Notes: a model not told the origin generated them from the sequence alone. A DNA stretch of 64,000 nucleotides from an uncultured Lachnospiraceae bacterium (GCA_944376125.1 CALWBQ010000039.1:113952-177951), one strand, 5' to 3'. Counted from the stretch's first letter, positions 34,973-44,229 are shown. A program made the numbers and translations.

Positions 34973-36244
34973 TTATCGTTTTGTTTCTTCATTTCTCCGC
35001 TTCTGCGCCGTCTGTTTCAGCCCGTATAATACTAAGGCTACCGTAATAACGGCATATCCTACAAACACGCGGAAATACTCTCCAATCTGCGCGTCCCCAA
35101 ACAGCCGGTTCCCCGCCAGAGGGGAAGTAAAAAATAGAATATGGAACAGAGCTGCCCCTAAAAACACATGGCCAATCGATGCTTTTTTTATTGAAGCTCC
35201 GCCTACCAGCAAAGCGGCAATGGCGTATTGGCCCACCTGTTCGTGACTGCTGAAGGTATTCATATTTCCCATATTCTGCAGGTAGATCACCTGGCCCAGA
35301 GCTGCCAGAACAGTAGAAAACATGATGGAAAACAAGCGGCATCTCCCTACATTAATCCCAGATGCAATCGCTACATCCATATTATGTCCTGTTGTGCGGA
35401 TATCCTGCCCCAGTTTCGTTCTAGTGAGAAATGTTGTCAGCAGACAAAGCAGTGCCGTAATGATCCCTACAGCCATAGGTACCTGTGTACCCTGACAAGC
35501 CAGGCGCAATGCGGGGATGCTCCACACAATGATAGCTGCCGCTGCCAGGATGCCTGCTGTAATCGCTGCCCTCCTGCATCTTGTTGCTGCCTGAAAAAAC
35601 GTCTCTCCATAGTTTCTTTTTCTTCTCACAGTCAGAATCAAAAGAACTGCCACAGCACCAATAGCAGCATATACCAAAGACCAGTCCAAAGTAATTCTCC
35701 AGATATTATCCAGATAATTTTTAACATCATCGTGGAAGGCAATCGTATTTTTTAAACCGATCCCATTGGCAAGCATCAGCTCTTCATCATAAAAAGGGAT
35801 TACGCGCCCCAGCAGGATCAAAAACATCAAATCAAACAGGCCAATGGAAAAGTATCCCAATATAATTCCTGTAATCATCTCCTGCCCTACTGCCCGGTTC
35901 ATCAGTTTTCCTACGGCAAACCCGAAGAGAGACCCCAACAGAATACAGATCACCGCAGCTGCAAGCATCCCCAAAGCTCCCCCGACATTCCAGTGAGTGA
36001 TAAGAATCAAGGCAATTTCCCCCGCCATCGCCCCCACTACGATGCTGAAGTTCAGCCCCATACCGCATAATACCGGAAGGATCAGCGATAGTATTAGAAC
36101 TGCGTTTCTGCTGATTCTTGCTGCCGTTTCATTAATAATATAGCTCATCGGCTGTCCAGAGCACAGAATACTGCCAATACAGAGCACAGCAAAGAGGATT
36201 GTCACCGCATTATCCTTTAATCTGGTCGTCATCGTACCTTTCAT
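34973..36244 (-). CDS. ABC transporter permease (branched-chain/ribose type)
   Basis: 423 residues with about nine hydrophobic segments in the BPD_transp_2 pattern, including GLNFSIVVGAMAGEIALI (~62) and the cytoplasmic loop ASGINVGRCRLFSIMFSTVLAALGQVIYLQ (~293) before YAIAALLVGGASIKKASIGHVFLGAALFH. It pairs with the permease gene that overlaps its start by 1 bp. Together with the fused ATPase it forms a nucleoside/ribose-like importer. Confidence 0.88.
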   Translation of the reverse strand: MKGTMTTRLKDNAVTILFAVLCIGSILCSGQPMSYIINETAARISRNAVLILSLILPVLCGMGLNFSIVVGAMAGEIALILITHWNVGGALGMLAAAVICILLGSLFGFAVGKLMNRAVGQEMITGIILGYFSIGLFDLMFLILLGRVIPFYDEELMLANGIGLKNTIAFHDDVKNYLDNIWRITLDWSLVYAAIGAVAVLLILTVRRKRNYGETFFQAATRCRRAAITAGILAAAAIIVWSIPALRLACQGTQVPMAVGIITALLCLLTTFLTRTKLGQDIRTTGHNMDVAIASGINVGRCRLFSIMFSTVLAALGQVIYLQNMGNMNTFSSHEQVGQYAIAALLVGGASIKKASIGHVFLGAALFHILFFTSPLAGNRLFGDAQIGEYFRVFVGYAVITVALVLYGLKQTAQKRRNEETKR

Positions 36245-37293
36245 TACACTTTCCTCCCATCGATCTTCGTCAACGCATAGAGGATAACCCCGTTGCAGAT
36301 GATAACACGTGCAATTTCTGAAAGGCTGCTCCCATCATCAATTAACTGTGCCGAGACTACCGGAGCGATCGTCAGAATCGCCTGGTAAAGCGTCAGGCCG
36401 ATGATAACATGCCAAATGTTGGCCCGTTTTAGAGTAGCGCCCCCTACCAGAATTGCTGCAATAGCGGGAAACGCCATATTCCGCGGCGCGGTATAAAGCT
36501 GGTACATTCCGATCCCCTGGGCATAAATCACAATTCCAACAGCACCGCACATGGTGGAAAGGACCGTTCCCATGATCCGCATCCTGTCGTTATTAATACC
36601 GATGGACTTTCCAAACATAGGATTCATGCCGCTGACTTTCATCATAATTCCCGTCTTGCTTTTTTGAAAGCCCCACAATGCCAGACATCCAAGGCCGAAC
36701 GCCAGAAACAGCCCTGTGGGGATGGTCACATTTCCGATCTGAAAAGCGAGAAAATCATTCAGCACTTTATCGTAAAATCCATCCAAAGTGATCGTACTTC
36801 TGACCCCGTTCCCCATAGCCCATTTAATTCTGGAATCACTGAAAAAGGGAAACAGCATCCATCCAATGCACATTAACGATACAATGGAAAAATTAATGTA
36901 AGTTCCAACCATCATCTCCGATCCCCGCAGATGATTCAGCAGCTTTCCGTAAAAGAATCCTACAGCCGCCGAGAGAGCAGAGCCTAGAAGACATGCTGCC
37001 AAAATCCCACCAATTCCAGTCAGACCCCACTCTACTGTTAGCACTCCGGCAAACTGACCGCATAGAATTCCCAGCGGAAGGGCAAAGTTGAGTCCAATTC
37101 CGCACTCTACCATCGGCAGCATTGCCAGCACAAAGAAACTATTGAGTCCGATCCTGACTAAAACATCTGAGGTAATCCCGGCACTGTCCAATCCAAGAGC
37201 AAAGGTCAGCAAAACCAAAATTGCTAAAAAGATGATGATAATCAGCCGGGAAAACCCTATGGCCTCATACAGGCGTTTTATCTTCTTCATCAT
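36244..37293 (-). CDS. ABC transporter permease (branched-chain/ribose type)
   Basis: 349 residues, about eight to nine membrane segments. Motifs parallel its partner: ECGIGLNFALPLGILCGQFAGVL (~62) and KSIGINNDRMRIMGTVLSTMCGAVGIVIYAQ (~225) followed by FPAIAAILVGGATLKRANIWHVIIGLTLYQ. It overlaps the ATPase gene by 29 bp and the next permease by 1 bp, showing tight coupling. The heterodimeric permease layout resembles YufP/YufQ-type transporters. Confidence 0.88.
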   Translation of the reverse strand: MMKKIKRLYEAIGFSRLIIIIFLAILVLLTFALGLDSAGITSDVLVRIGLNSFFVLAMLPMVECGIGLNFALPLGILCGQFAGVLTVEWGLTGIGGILAACLLGSALSAAVGFFYGKLLNHLRGSEMMVGTYINFSIVSLMCIGWMLFPFFSDSRIKWAMGNGVRSTITLDGFYDKVLNDFLAFQIGNVTIPTGLFLAFGLGCLALWGFQKSKTGIMMKVSGMNPMFGKSIGINNDRMRIMGTVLSTMCGAVGIVIYAQGIGMYQLYTAPRNMAFPAIAAILVGGATLKRANIWHVIIGLTLYQAILTIAPVVSAQLIDDGSSLSEIARVIICNGVILYALTKIDGRKV

Positions 37294-38896
37294 TTTCCCC
37301 CTCTCCCGTTTTTTTCTGAATCGAGCTGCTCATAAGAAGACCAAATTTATATTCCTCCTCATCTGGCCCCAGAATACCGGCCACTTTTCCTTCCGTAACA
37401 ATCGCAATCCTGTCACATACAGACCGCAGCTCCGCCAGTTCTGATGATGTCATAATAATAGTCATGTGGCGTTCTCTATTTAATTTTACTAAATAACTGA
37501 GAATCAGCTTTTTGGCTCCAATGTCAATCCCTCTAGTAGGCTCCGATATAAAAAGTACCTCAGGATCCATGGCCAGAGCTTTTGCTATCGAAACCTTCTG
37601 TTGATTTCCTCCGCTCAGCCTTTTACACGGCTGGCTTCCACTAGTGCATCGGATATCAATCTCTTTAATCATCTTCGCCGTATAAGCCGCTGCTGCCCTG
37701 TGATCGTAAAATCGGATCCCTGCAAACTTTCTAAGGTATTCTTGATTAACCCGCAGAGCGGCAATGACTGTATTCAGCTCGATGGAAGCCTCCAAGTTAA
37801 GCCCTACTCCCCTTCTGTCCTCCGACACGAACATAATCTTCTTTTTCAATGTTCCTAGGGTATCTTCCATATGAAGAGGCTCCCCCCGATACAGCACTGT
37901 CCCGCTGGCTGGATACATCCCCATAATGCCATTGGCGATTCCGACTTTTCCGTGTCCCGCCAGGCCGCCTATTCCCAGTATCTCACCTTCCCGTATGTCC
38001 AGATCCACGCCTTTGACACGCTCTCCAGGCATTGCTACGTGAAGATCCCGGATAGAAAAAAGGATTCCCCCTGTTTTTGCAGATTCCTGTCTTTCTTCCC
38101 TTTTGATCAGTTCAACCGTTCTCCCAATCATCATTTCCGACAATTTTTCGGCAGTCATTCCCTCCATAGAACACTGAGCAACCAGTTCTCCGTTTCTCAG
38201 AACAGCAGCCGTATCAGCATACTCTATTGCCTCTTCCAGGCGATGGCTGATAAAAATAAAAGAAATCCCTTGTCTGGAAAACGCCCTCACAGAATCCAGA
38301 AACTGCTTTGCTTCCCCTTCTGTCAAAACTGCCGTAGGTTCATCCAGCACTACCAATTTTATATTCTTTTTGTTCAGTTCCCGGGCAATCTCAACAAACT
38401 GTTTATAGCCGACAGAAATGTTTTCTACTTCTACCGTCTCATCCAGCGCCTCAAGGCCCAGGGAATCCAGGGTCTTCCGAGCTTCCATCCGCATGGCCCT
38501 GCGATCCAGCAGCTCCAGCTTTTTCCCAAAAATCCTGCTCAGAATATTTCCTTGAGATATCTCTCTGTTCAACCGGATATTTTCTGCTATCTCATAACCA
38601 TCAATCAGCATAAATTCCTGGTGGACCATCCCGATTCCTAGTTCCGAGGCATCCGATGGCTTGGCAATCTTCACTTCCTTACCCTCGAAAATAATCTCTC
38701 CTTCAAATCCTCCAGTGTCGTGGATCACCCCCATCCCGAACAGAATATTCATCAAAGTTGATTTTCCTGCGCCGTTTTCTCCTAAAAGCGCTAAAATTTG
38801 CCCCTTTTTTAGCCGAATGCTGACATTTTTCAGTACCCGGACTCCATAGTATTCCTTCCCGATGTTTCGCATTTCCAGCAAATACTCTTGTTCCAA
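37265..38896 (-). CDS. ABC transporter ATP-binding protein with two ABC domains
   Basis: 543 residues with two nucleotide-binding domains as in RbsA/YufO. Domain 1 has Walker A LLGENGAGKSTLMN (~35), a degenerate signature VGYKQFVEIAREL and Walker B KLVVLDEPTAVLTEGE. Domain 2 has a modified P-loop (GIGGLAGHGKVGIANGIMG, without GKS/T), the signature LSGGNQQKVSIAKALA and Walker B VLFISEPTRGIDIGAK. The degenerate site pairs with an intact one, typical for the family. Start is 34 bp from the amidohydrolase stop at 38930. Confidence 0.92.
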   Translation of the reverse strand: MEQEYLLEMRNIGKEYYGVRVLKNVSIRLKKGQILALLGENGAGKSTLMNILFGMGVIHDTGGFEGEIIFEGKEVKIAKPSDASELGIGMVHQEFMLIDGYEIAENIRLNREISQGNILSRIFGKKLELLDRRAMRMEARKTLDSLGLEALDETVEVENISVGYKQFVEIARELNKKNIKLVVLDEPTAVLTEGEAKQFLDSVRAFSRQGISFIFISHRLEEAIEYADTAAVLRNGELVAQCSMEGMTAEKLSEMMIGRTVELIKREERQESAKTGGILFSIRDLHVAMPGERVKGVDLDIREGEILGIGGLAGHGKVGIANGIMGMYPASGTVLYRGEPLHMEDTLGTLKKKIMFVSEDRRGVGLNLEASIELNTVIAALRVNQEYLRKFAGIRFYDHRAAAAYTAKMIKEIDIRCTSGSQPCKRLSGGNQQKVSIAKALAMDPEVLFISEPTRGIDIGAKKLILSYLVKLNRERHMTIIMTSSELAELRSVCDRIAIVTEGKVAGILGPDEEEYKFGLLMSSSIQKKTGEGENDEEDKTPV

Positions 38897-38929
38897 TATG
38901 CCTTCACCCCGCTCTCTTCCGGCTGCCTG

Positions 38930-40171
38930 TCACTGCCGTTTCAGACTGTCCTTATAGTAAGATCCTCCCCTCATTACACAGAGAATCTTGTCGCGGTTCT
39001 GTAAGATTGCAATATCTTTCAGAGGGTCGCCATCAATTACAAGAAGATCAGCCTCTTTTCCCGCCTCAATGGACCCCGTAATTTTGCTGATCCCCATCAG
39101 CTCCGCATTAGCACTGGTAGCCGCCTTGATACAATCCATCGGCGTCATTCCCCAACGATTCAAACATTCCAGTTCTTTTGCCGTATCGCCATGGTTAATC
39201 AAAACCCCTCCGCAATCAGTTCCGATTCCAATCTTAATCCCCATCTCTAATGCTTTCCGAAACATTTTTTCCTGGTTCAGCAGCGCCTTTTTTGAATTTT
39301 CCACAGCCGAACTGCCCAGACCATACTTTTCGCCGTCAGCCATCGCCTGATAAACTGATGTGGTAGGTACCCAGAAAGTTCCATGCGCCCTCATCAGCTC
39401 CAATGTCTCTTCATTAATCATCATTCCATGTTCGATAGAAGTGACACCATTTTCAATACAATACTTTGCTGACTTAGCAGTGTGGCAGTGAGCCGCCACC
39501 GGCTTTTCCGAATTGCGTGCTTCATCACACAGCACTTCTATCTCCTTCTTTGAGAACTCATCTCGCGGTTTTCCCAAAAAAGGATCGTACAGACCTGATG
39601 TTACATATATCTTAATCAGGTCGGCTCCGGCAGCCACTTCCATTCTCACTGCCTTTCGACATTCTGCCTCTCCATCTACACAGTGTCCCGATCCCCCCGC
39701 ATCCGGTTTGGACCACTGATACTCCGTAGACATAGATGCATGGCCGCCGGTCTGATTAATCGCTTTCCCTGAAGCGAGAATTCTGGGACCAGGCAGCAGT
39801 TTCTGATTAATCATGTTCCTCACAGCAATTACGCAGTCTCCAATATCTGCAACATTCCTCACCGTCGTAATTCCGGCTTTTATGGTGTCCATGGCATTCC
39901 AATACGCTCTCAGCGTCCTTGTTGGAAGATTGTACTGAGCAACCTCATTGATCACATTGTTGGAGGCCGTTGTCTCCAGATGGGTGTGGGCGTCCATCAG
40001 CCCTGGCATCAGCGTTCTTCCTCCTAAGTCAATCACTTCTGCCTGCTTTGGAATTTCCACTTCTTCATTTTCCCCTACTTTTCGGATCCTGCTCCCTTCT
40101 ATCAAAACGCTTCCATTCGGAATGCAGCCTCCCTTCCCATCCAGTATCTTTGCGTTTATAAATGCAATCAT
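38930..40171 (-). CDS. Amidohydrolase, imidazolonepropionase/Xaa-Pro dipeptidase-like
   Basis: 413 residues of the metal-dependent amidohydrolase superfamily. Metal ligands visible: MPGLMDAHTHLE (HxH near 62), LIKIYVTSGLYDP (carboxylated Lys near 188), VAAHCHT (His near 223), IEHGMM (His near 244) and GIGTDCGGV (Asp near 312). Close relatives hydrolyse Xaa-Pro dipeptides or cyclic amides. It is the first gene of the importer operon and starts at the LacI-operator-bearing gap. It is likely the first catabolic step for the imported ligand. Confidence 0.88.
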   Translation of the reverse strand: MIAFINAKILDGKGGCIPNGSVLIEGSRIRKVGENEEVEIPKQAEVIDLGGRTLMPGLMDAHTHLETTASNNVINEVAQYNLPTRTLRAYWNAMDTIKAGITTVRNVADIGDCVIAVRNMINQKLLPGPRILASGKAINQTGGHASMSTEYQWSKPDAGGSGHCVDGEAECRKAVRMEVAAGADLIKIYVTSGLYDPFLGKPRDEFSKKEIEVLCDEARNSEKPVAAHCHTAKSAKYCIENGVTSIEHGMMINEETLELMRAHGTFWVPTTSVYQAMADGEKYGLGSSAVENSKKALLNQEKMFRKALEMGIKIGIGTDCGGVLINHGDTAKELECLNRWGMTPMDCIKAATSANAELMGISKITGSIEAGKEADLLVIDGDPLKDIAILQNRDKILCVMRGGSYYKDSLKRQ

Positions 40172-40195
40172 CTTTTAACCCCCATTCTTTGATTT

Positions 40196-40209
40196 TGCAA
40201 TCGATACCC
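40196..40209. promoter_or_regulatory. LacI operator half-site (degenerate)
   Basis: TGCAATCGATACCC keeps the left half of the operators at 40262 and 41537 but loses the right half. Confidence 0.4.
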
Positions 40210-40261
40210 TACTTTTTGAAGTTTTTCTTTGATTTTATTGATTTTGTCTGTAATTTTAGTT

Positions 40262-40275
40262 TGCAATCGATTTCA
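40262..40275. promoter_or_regulatory. LacI-family operator upstream of the amidohydrolase operon
   Basis: TGCAATCGATTTCA fits the general LacI-family dyad TGnAAnCGnTTnCA exactly. It lies ~90 bp upstream of the amidohydrolase ATG in the divergent gap. Confidence 0.75.
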
Positions 40276-40392
40276 GTTTATGATAAAATTATAGACACAT
40301 AAAACACATTTTGTCAAGTGGTTTCCATAGATGTCTAAAATTTTAATATTTCTTTTAGCACTTTTGTCTATTTTTCCTTTATTTTTTTGTAG

Positions 40393-40403
40393 GTGTAATA
40401 CAC
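40393..40403. promoter_or_regulatory. Palindrome upstream of the lacI-type gene
   Basis: GTGTA-A-TACAC is a perfect 11-nt palindrome 60 bp before the regulator gene. It differs from the LacI-type operators, so another factor may bind. Evidence is symmetry only. Confidence 0.3.
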
Positions 40404-40462
40404 TATGAAAATCACAAGATCTTATGGTATGATGAAACAAAGTATTAAAGGGGAGAGTTACT

Positions 40463-41452
40463 ATGACTATTTACGATATTGCAAGAGAAGCCGGCGTTTC
40501 AGCCAGCAGTGTTTCTCGCGTTATCAACAACAAAGCCGGCGTCAAGCCGGAAACCAGAAAAAAGGTTCAGCGGCTTCTGAAAAAGTATCACTATACACCT
40601 GATGCTGCCGCCCGCGGCCTCGTAAGCCAATCCTCTAAAATCATAGGGATCCTGATCGCCGATATCCGGAATATCCACCACACGGATGGAGCTTATTACA
40701 TAGAACGCCGCCTTGCAGCTCTAAACTATTGCTGTATCATCCTCAACACCGGCGATGATGACGATTCCCGCGCTCAGGCTATTTCTATATTAGAGCAGAG
40801 AAGAGTGGAAGCCGCTGTGCTGATCGGCTCCTCTTTCCAGGCAGAATCCGTCTCCCAGGCTATTCAGCGCCATCTGAAGGATGTCCCCGTTGTTATGATC
40901 AATGCGTTTATTGATCTTCCCAATGTTTACGGCATCCTGTCTGATGAATTTCACGGCGTAGAAAGCTGTGTAAAATTTCTGACAGAAAAAGGGAGAACTC
41001 ATCTCGCATTCGTTCGAGACTGCTATACTCCAAGCTGCCAGCAAAAGGTGGAAGGCTTTCAGAGCGGCATGGCATCCCTAGGATTAAATCCTCAGCGGGT
41101 CTACGATGCCGGGGAAACGACAATCAGCGGAGGCTACCAAGCTACACTGCAGGTGCTGAAAGAGCATCCGGAGACGGATGGAATTATCTTTTCCGTTGAT
41201 CTGATCGCAGCCGGAGGACTGCGCGCTCTTTATGATCAAGGGATCTCGGTCCCTGAACAGATCTCGGTCATCGGCGTGGACAACTCTATTTACGGCGAAA
41301 TCTGCATCCCAAAACTTACTTCACTTGACAACAAGACCTTCGATTCCAGCATTGCTGCCTACCGGGTTCTGGTAGACTGTCTTGAGAATAAGACAGCCGC
41401 CCGGCAGATGATCCTCCCCTCAGCCATCGTAGTTCGGGAATCTACTCCCTAA
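40463..41452 (+). CDS. LacI-family transcriptional regulator
   Basis: 329 residues. HTH at residues 2-22 (TIYDIAREAGVSASSVSRVIN, with hinge helix near VKPETRKKVQRLLKKYHYTPDAAARGL). The ligand domain follows (IIGILIADIRNIHHTDGAYYIERRLAALNY; VSVIGVDNS). Start follows AGGGGAG. Divergent from the amidohydrolase operon and upstream of the yhcH operon. Four copies of a TGCAATCGATTTCA-like operator flank it, so it most likely represses both arms. Confidence 0.92.
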   Translation: MTIYDIAREAGVSASSVSRVINNKAGVKPETRKKVQRLLKKYHYTPDAAARGLVSQSSKIIGILIADIRNIHHTDGAYYIERRLAALNYCCIILNTGDDDDSRAQAISILEQRRVEAAVLIGSSFQAESVSQAIQRHLKDVPVVMINAFIDLPNVYGILSDEFHGVESCVKFLTEKGRTHLAFVRDCYTPSCQQKVEGFQSGMASLGLNPQRVYDAGETTISGGYQATLQVLKEHPETDGIIFSVDLIAAGGLRALYDQGISVPEQISVIGVDNSIYGEICIPKLTSLDNKTFDSSIAAYRVLVDCLENKTAARQMILPSAIVVRESTP

Positions 41453-41535
41453 GCTCTCAATTCGCCAACGATTTGGAACAGATCAATTATAAATAGCATA
41501 ACTGATCTGTTCCAAAAATTTTTATTTGTTTTTTA

Positions 41536-41564
41536 TTGCAATCGATTTCAATATTTGATATAAT
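41536..41564 (+). promoter_or_regulatory. Promoter of the yhcH-ketopantoate reductase-cyclase operon
   Basis: TTGCAA (41536-41541), 17-bp spacer and TATAAT (41559-41564). The -35 lies within the operator at 41537 and a second operator begins 6 bp past the -10. Confidence 0.75.
41537..41550. promoter_or_regulatory. LacI-family operator over the -35
   Basis: TGCAATCGATTTCA, identical to 40262-40275. Confidence 0.75.
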
Positions 41565-41569
41565 AGATT

Positions 41570-41583
41570 CGCAATCGATTTCA
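41570..41583. promoter_or_regulatory. LacI-family operator near the transcription start
   Basis: CGCAATCGATTTCA, one change from the other two copies and 33 bp centre to centre from the upstream one (three helical turns). Confidence 0.72.
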
Positions 41584-41629
41584 GTACGAAGCTAAAACAA
41601 CTTTATTTTTCTAAAGTAAGGAGAATTTT

Positions 41630-42112
41630 ATGATTTTTTCCAGTTTTAATTCTACTGATGATCTTTCCGCATATCCTCCCGCGCTCCAGCGCGCCCTGAA
41701 TTATTTAAAATCAACCGATTTCTTGCATCTGGAGCCAGGGAATTATCCTATCGAAGGGGAAATGCTTTTTGCGAAGGTATTTGACCAGACTTCAATGCCT
41801 CTCGACCAGGCTCGCCCCGAATTTCACCGCAACTATATTGATATCCATTATTGGCCAGAGGGAGAAGATCTGGCAGGTTATGCACCTAACCCAGGTACTT
41901 ATCCCGTGACAGATTCCAACGAGAAGGACGATCTGTATTTCATCGGCCAGGTTTCAGATGAGAATTTTATTCACTGCGGCTCCGGCTGTTTTGCCATCTA
42001 TTTTCCCTGGGATATTCACCGTCCCAGCGTAGCGTTCCAGGACCGTCCAATTACTTATCGCAAAGTCGTCGTGAAAGTCCACATGGATCTGCTCTCCTCT
42101 TCCGGGAGGTGA
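41630..42112 (+). CDS. YhcH/YjgK/YiaL family protein (second copy)
   Basis: 160 residues of the DUF386 family. The metal-site motif is RPEFHRNYIDIHYWPEG (~72), and YFPWDIHRPSVAFQDRPITYRKVVVKV (~127) ends the fold. AAGGAG precedes the ATG. Its operon is controlled by LacI-type operators. It differs clearly from the copy at 26858, so it is not a recent duplicate. Its role may be anomerisation of a sugar moiety in the operon substrate. Confidence 0.87.
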   Translation: MIFSSFNSTDDLSAYPPALQRALNYLKSTDFLHLEPGNYPIEGEMLFAKVFDQTSMPLDQARPEFHRNYIDIHYWPEGEDLAGYAPNPGTYPVTDSNEKDDLYFIGQVSDENFIHCGSGCFAIYFPWDIHRPSVAFQDRPITYRKVVVKVHMDLLSSSGR

Positions 42113-42117
42113 CGGTA

Positions 42118-43044
42118 ATGAATATTGCAATCTTAGGTGCCGGAGCGATGGGGATGCTTTTTGGAAGCCTTTTGGCTCAAAAACATCATGTCTGCCTGAT
42201 CGACACCAATCCCAGCCGCGTTGAACAGATCCTGGCAGACGGCGTCCAAATCCATGAGCAGGATGGAACGGTACATCGTTTTCGTCCCAGTGCCGCTGCA
42301 TCCTCCGAAGGTATGAAGCCTGCAGATCTGGTCATCGTATTTGTGAAAGCTATGTACTCCCGCTCAGCCCTGAAAGAAAATCTTCGTCTGATCGGTCCAG
42401 ACACGTTTGTTATGACTCTTCAGAATGGAGCTGGACACGGAGACATCATAAAAGAATTTGTACCCGGCAGCCGAATCATCATCGGCACAACTCAGCACAA
42501 CAGCTCTGTCATTTCCGGAACATCCGTCCATCACGGCGGCGGCGGCAAAACTTGTATCGGCAGTCTGGAAGGCACGCCTCCAGAACTCCAAACCATTGCC
42601 AAAGCGCTCTCCTCATGCGGCATCGAAACTTCTGTATCTGACAACATACAGAAAATCATCTGGAACAAATTGTTCTTAAATGCCTCTGCCAGTGTCCTTA
42701 CAGGGATCCTTCAGGTTCCTCTGGGATTCTTGGCAGACGATCCCCACGGCTGGAGCCTTACAGAAACTCTGGTACGGGAAGCTGTTTCAGTCGCCAGGGG
42801 GGAAGGTCTGGATTTCGATGCAGACTGTGTCCTGAATGACATCCGATGCACCCTGGAACATTCCCGCGATGGCCTCACCTCTATCTATGCAGATCTAAAA
42901 GCCGGACGTCTGAGCGAGGTTGATACAATCAGCGGCTTTGTAGTAAAATCCAGTGCCCGGAACCATGTGCCGGCGCCTTCCCACGCCTTTGTCTTAGAGC
43001 TGATCCATGCCATGGAAAACTGCTGCTGCCATAAACATATATGA
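42118..43044 (+). CDS. Ketopantoate reductase-like (PanE/ApbA family) dehydrogenase
   Basis: About 308 residues. ATG 42118 follows GGGAGGTGA; a GTG at 42109 overlaps the upstream stop and is less likely. Rossmann start IAILGAGAMGMLFGSLLAQ, then KAMYSRSALKENLRLIGPDT, LQNGAGHGDII (~105) and IIWNKLFLNASASVLTGILQVPLGFL (conserved Lys near 183). PanE-like proteins reduce 2-keto acids with NADPH. In this catabolic operon it may act on a 2-keto or hydroxy acid other than ketopantoate; no pantothenate genes are near. Confidence 0.87.
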   Translation: MNIAILGAGAMGMLFGSLLAQKHHVCLIDTNPSRVEQILADGVQIHEQDGTVHRFRPSAAASSEGMKPADLVIVFVKAMYSRSALKENLRLIGPDTFVMTLQNGAGHGDIIKEFVPGSRIIIGTTQHNSSVISGTSVHHGGGGKTCIGSLEGTPPELQTIAKALSSCGIETSVSDNIQKIIWNKLFLNASASVLTGILQVPLGFLADDPHGWSLTETLVREAVSVARGEGLDFDADCVLNDIRCTLEHSRDGLTSIYADLKAGRLSEVDTISGFVVKSSARNHVPAPSHAFVLELIHAMENCCCHKHI

Positions 43045-43059
43045 AAGGTTGGTTACAAT

Positions 43060-43743
43060 ATGTGTACATATCAATTAAATGGACTTCGGGTTATTGATCT
43101 GACCAAGCATTTAAATCCTAAAACAGAGACCCGTCGGTGCGGTCTAACTCGTTTCAACACTGGAGGACCTATCCCTGACTACCACACCATTATGGATCTC
43201 ACCAGCCATCTGGGCACTCATGTAGAATGCCCGTACCATCACCATGACGGCTGGACGGATGTGGAAGGAATGCCTCTCACTAGCTTTATGGGACGGGCAA
43301 TCTACGTAAAGATTACCAGCCTCCCTCCCCGCTCCCATATTACCGCGGCTGCATTGGAGGATGCCTGCGGCAAACGCATCAAAGAAGGAGATATTGTGAT
43401 CATTGACTCTCCCTATCCCCTGACGCCTTTTACGGAAAAGACCAACACGGAGGAAGATCTAAGGCTGTGTGTAGGTGCTGAGTCAGCCCAGTGGTTTGCT
43501 GCTAAAAAGGTAAAGTGTGTGGGCTTCGGCGACGGGGTATCTATTGAAAACTGCAATGAGGATGTCAAGCCCTTCCACGATATTCTAATGGCCAAAGACA
43601 TCACGTTTCTGGAAGTTCTGAAAAACTTGGATCAGCTCACCTGCGACACCTTTTTTATGAGCTACTCCCCGCTCCCAATCAAGGGATTGGATTCCTGCCC
43701 TGTGCGGGCCTACGCTATCGAGGGGATCGAACAGTTTTCCTGA
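43060..43743 (+). CDS. Cyclase-family hydrolase (kynurenine formamidase-like)
   Basis: 227 residues of PF04199. The metal motif HLGTHVECPYHHHDGWTDVEGMPL (~48-70) gives the H-x-G-T-H-x(4-5)-H-H pattern; DSPYPL and GFGDGVSIEN are later conserved segments. Relatives hydrolyse N-formyl-kynurenine, isatin or cyclic amides using a divalent metal. It starts 15 bp after the PanE-like gene in the LacI-controlled operon. With the amidohydrolase on the other arm this suggests attack on an amide or lactone substrate. Confidence 0.88.
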   Translation: MCTYQLNGLRVIDLTKHLNPKTETRRCGLTRFNTGGPIPDYHTIMDLTSHLGTHVECPYHHHDGWTDVEGMPLTSFMGRAIYVKITSLPPRSHITAAALEDACGKRIKEGDIVIIDSPYPLTPFTEKTNTEEDLRLCVGAESAQWFAAKKVKCVGFGDGVSIENCNEDVKPFHDILMAKDITFLEVLKNLDQLTCDTFFMSYSPLPIKGLDSCPVRAYAIEGIEQFS

Positions 43744-43890
43744 TTCTCGGCCGCTGGTCAGAATATCCCAGCAGGAATTCGATCGCAACGGCAAACCCTA
43801 TTGTGGTTCCCTCCCTAATGTGCTACACTTATCTCGACGGTCAAACAGTTCATTTGTAAAATAATGATAAGTTCGGGAGGGAACCTGCAT

Positions 43891-44136
43891 ATGAAAAAGC
43901 CATCTCTAAAACATGTGCTTACCATCAGCTGGATTTTGTTTGTCCTTGGGATTTTGCTGATTCTATTCGGCTATTGGTTTAGGGCGTTCTGGCTGATAAT
44001 CGCCGCACTCTTTGTCATGCTGGCAGCAATTATTTTTCTCGCTGTTTTTAACCGCTGCCCTCACTGCGGCCGCTTTTTAGGCCACGCTGGCGGCGCATCT
44101 TTCTGTCCCCATTGCGGCAGGCCGCTTAAGGGCTAG
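43891..44136 (+). CDS. Small membrane protein with C-terminal zinc ribbon
   Basis: About 81 residues. ATG 43891 follows GGGAGGG at suitable distance. Two adjacent membrane segments (~residues 9-50) precede a CPHCGRFLGHAGGASFCPHCGRPL zinc ribbon with two CxxC pairs (~57-78). Such proteins are common in Lachnospiraceae and of unknown role. Single gene with a strong terminator at 44171. Confidence 0.72.
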   Translation: MKKPSLKHVLTISWILFVLGILLILFGYWFRAFWLIIAALFVMLAAIIFLAVFNRCPHCGRFLGHAGGASFCPHCGRPLKG

Positions 44137-44170
44137 CCCGATCCCATCCAAGACTGTATAAACTGCAGAC

Positions 44171-44226
44171 AAAAGTGCCATTCAAGCACAGGCATTTACC
44201 GCCTGAACGTGAATGGCACTTTTTAA
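44171..44226. terminator. Bidirectional terminator between zinc-ribbon gene and leuD
   Basis: AAAAGTGCCATTCA (44171-44184) pairs with TGAATGGCACTTTT (44211-44224 region) with an inner CAGGC/GCCTG hairpin. T-runs on both strands. Confidence 0.85.
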
Positions 44227-44229
44227 ACA

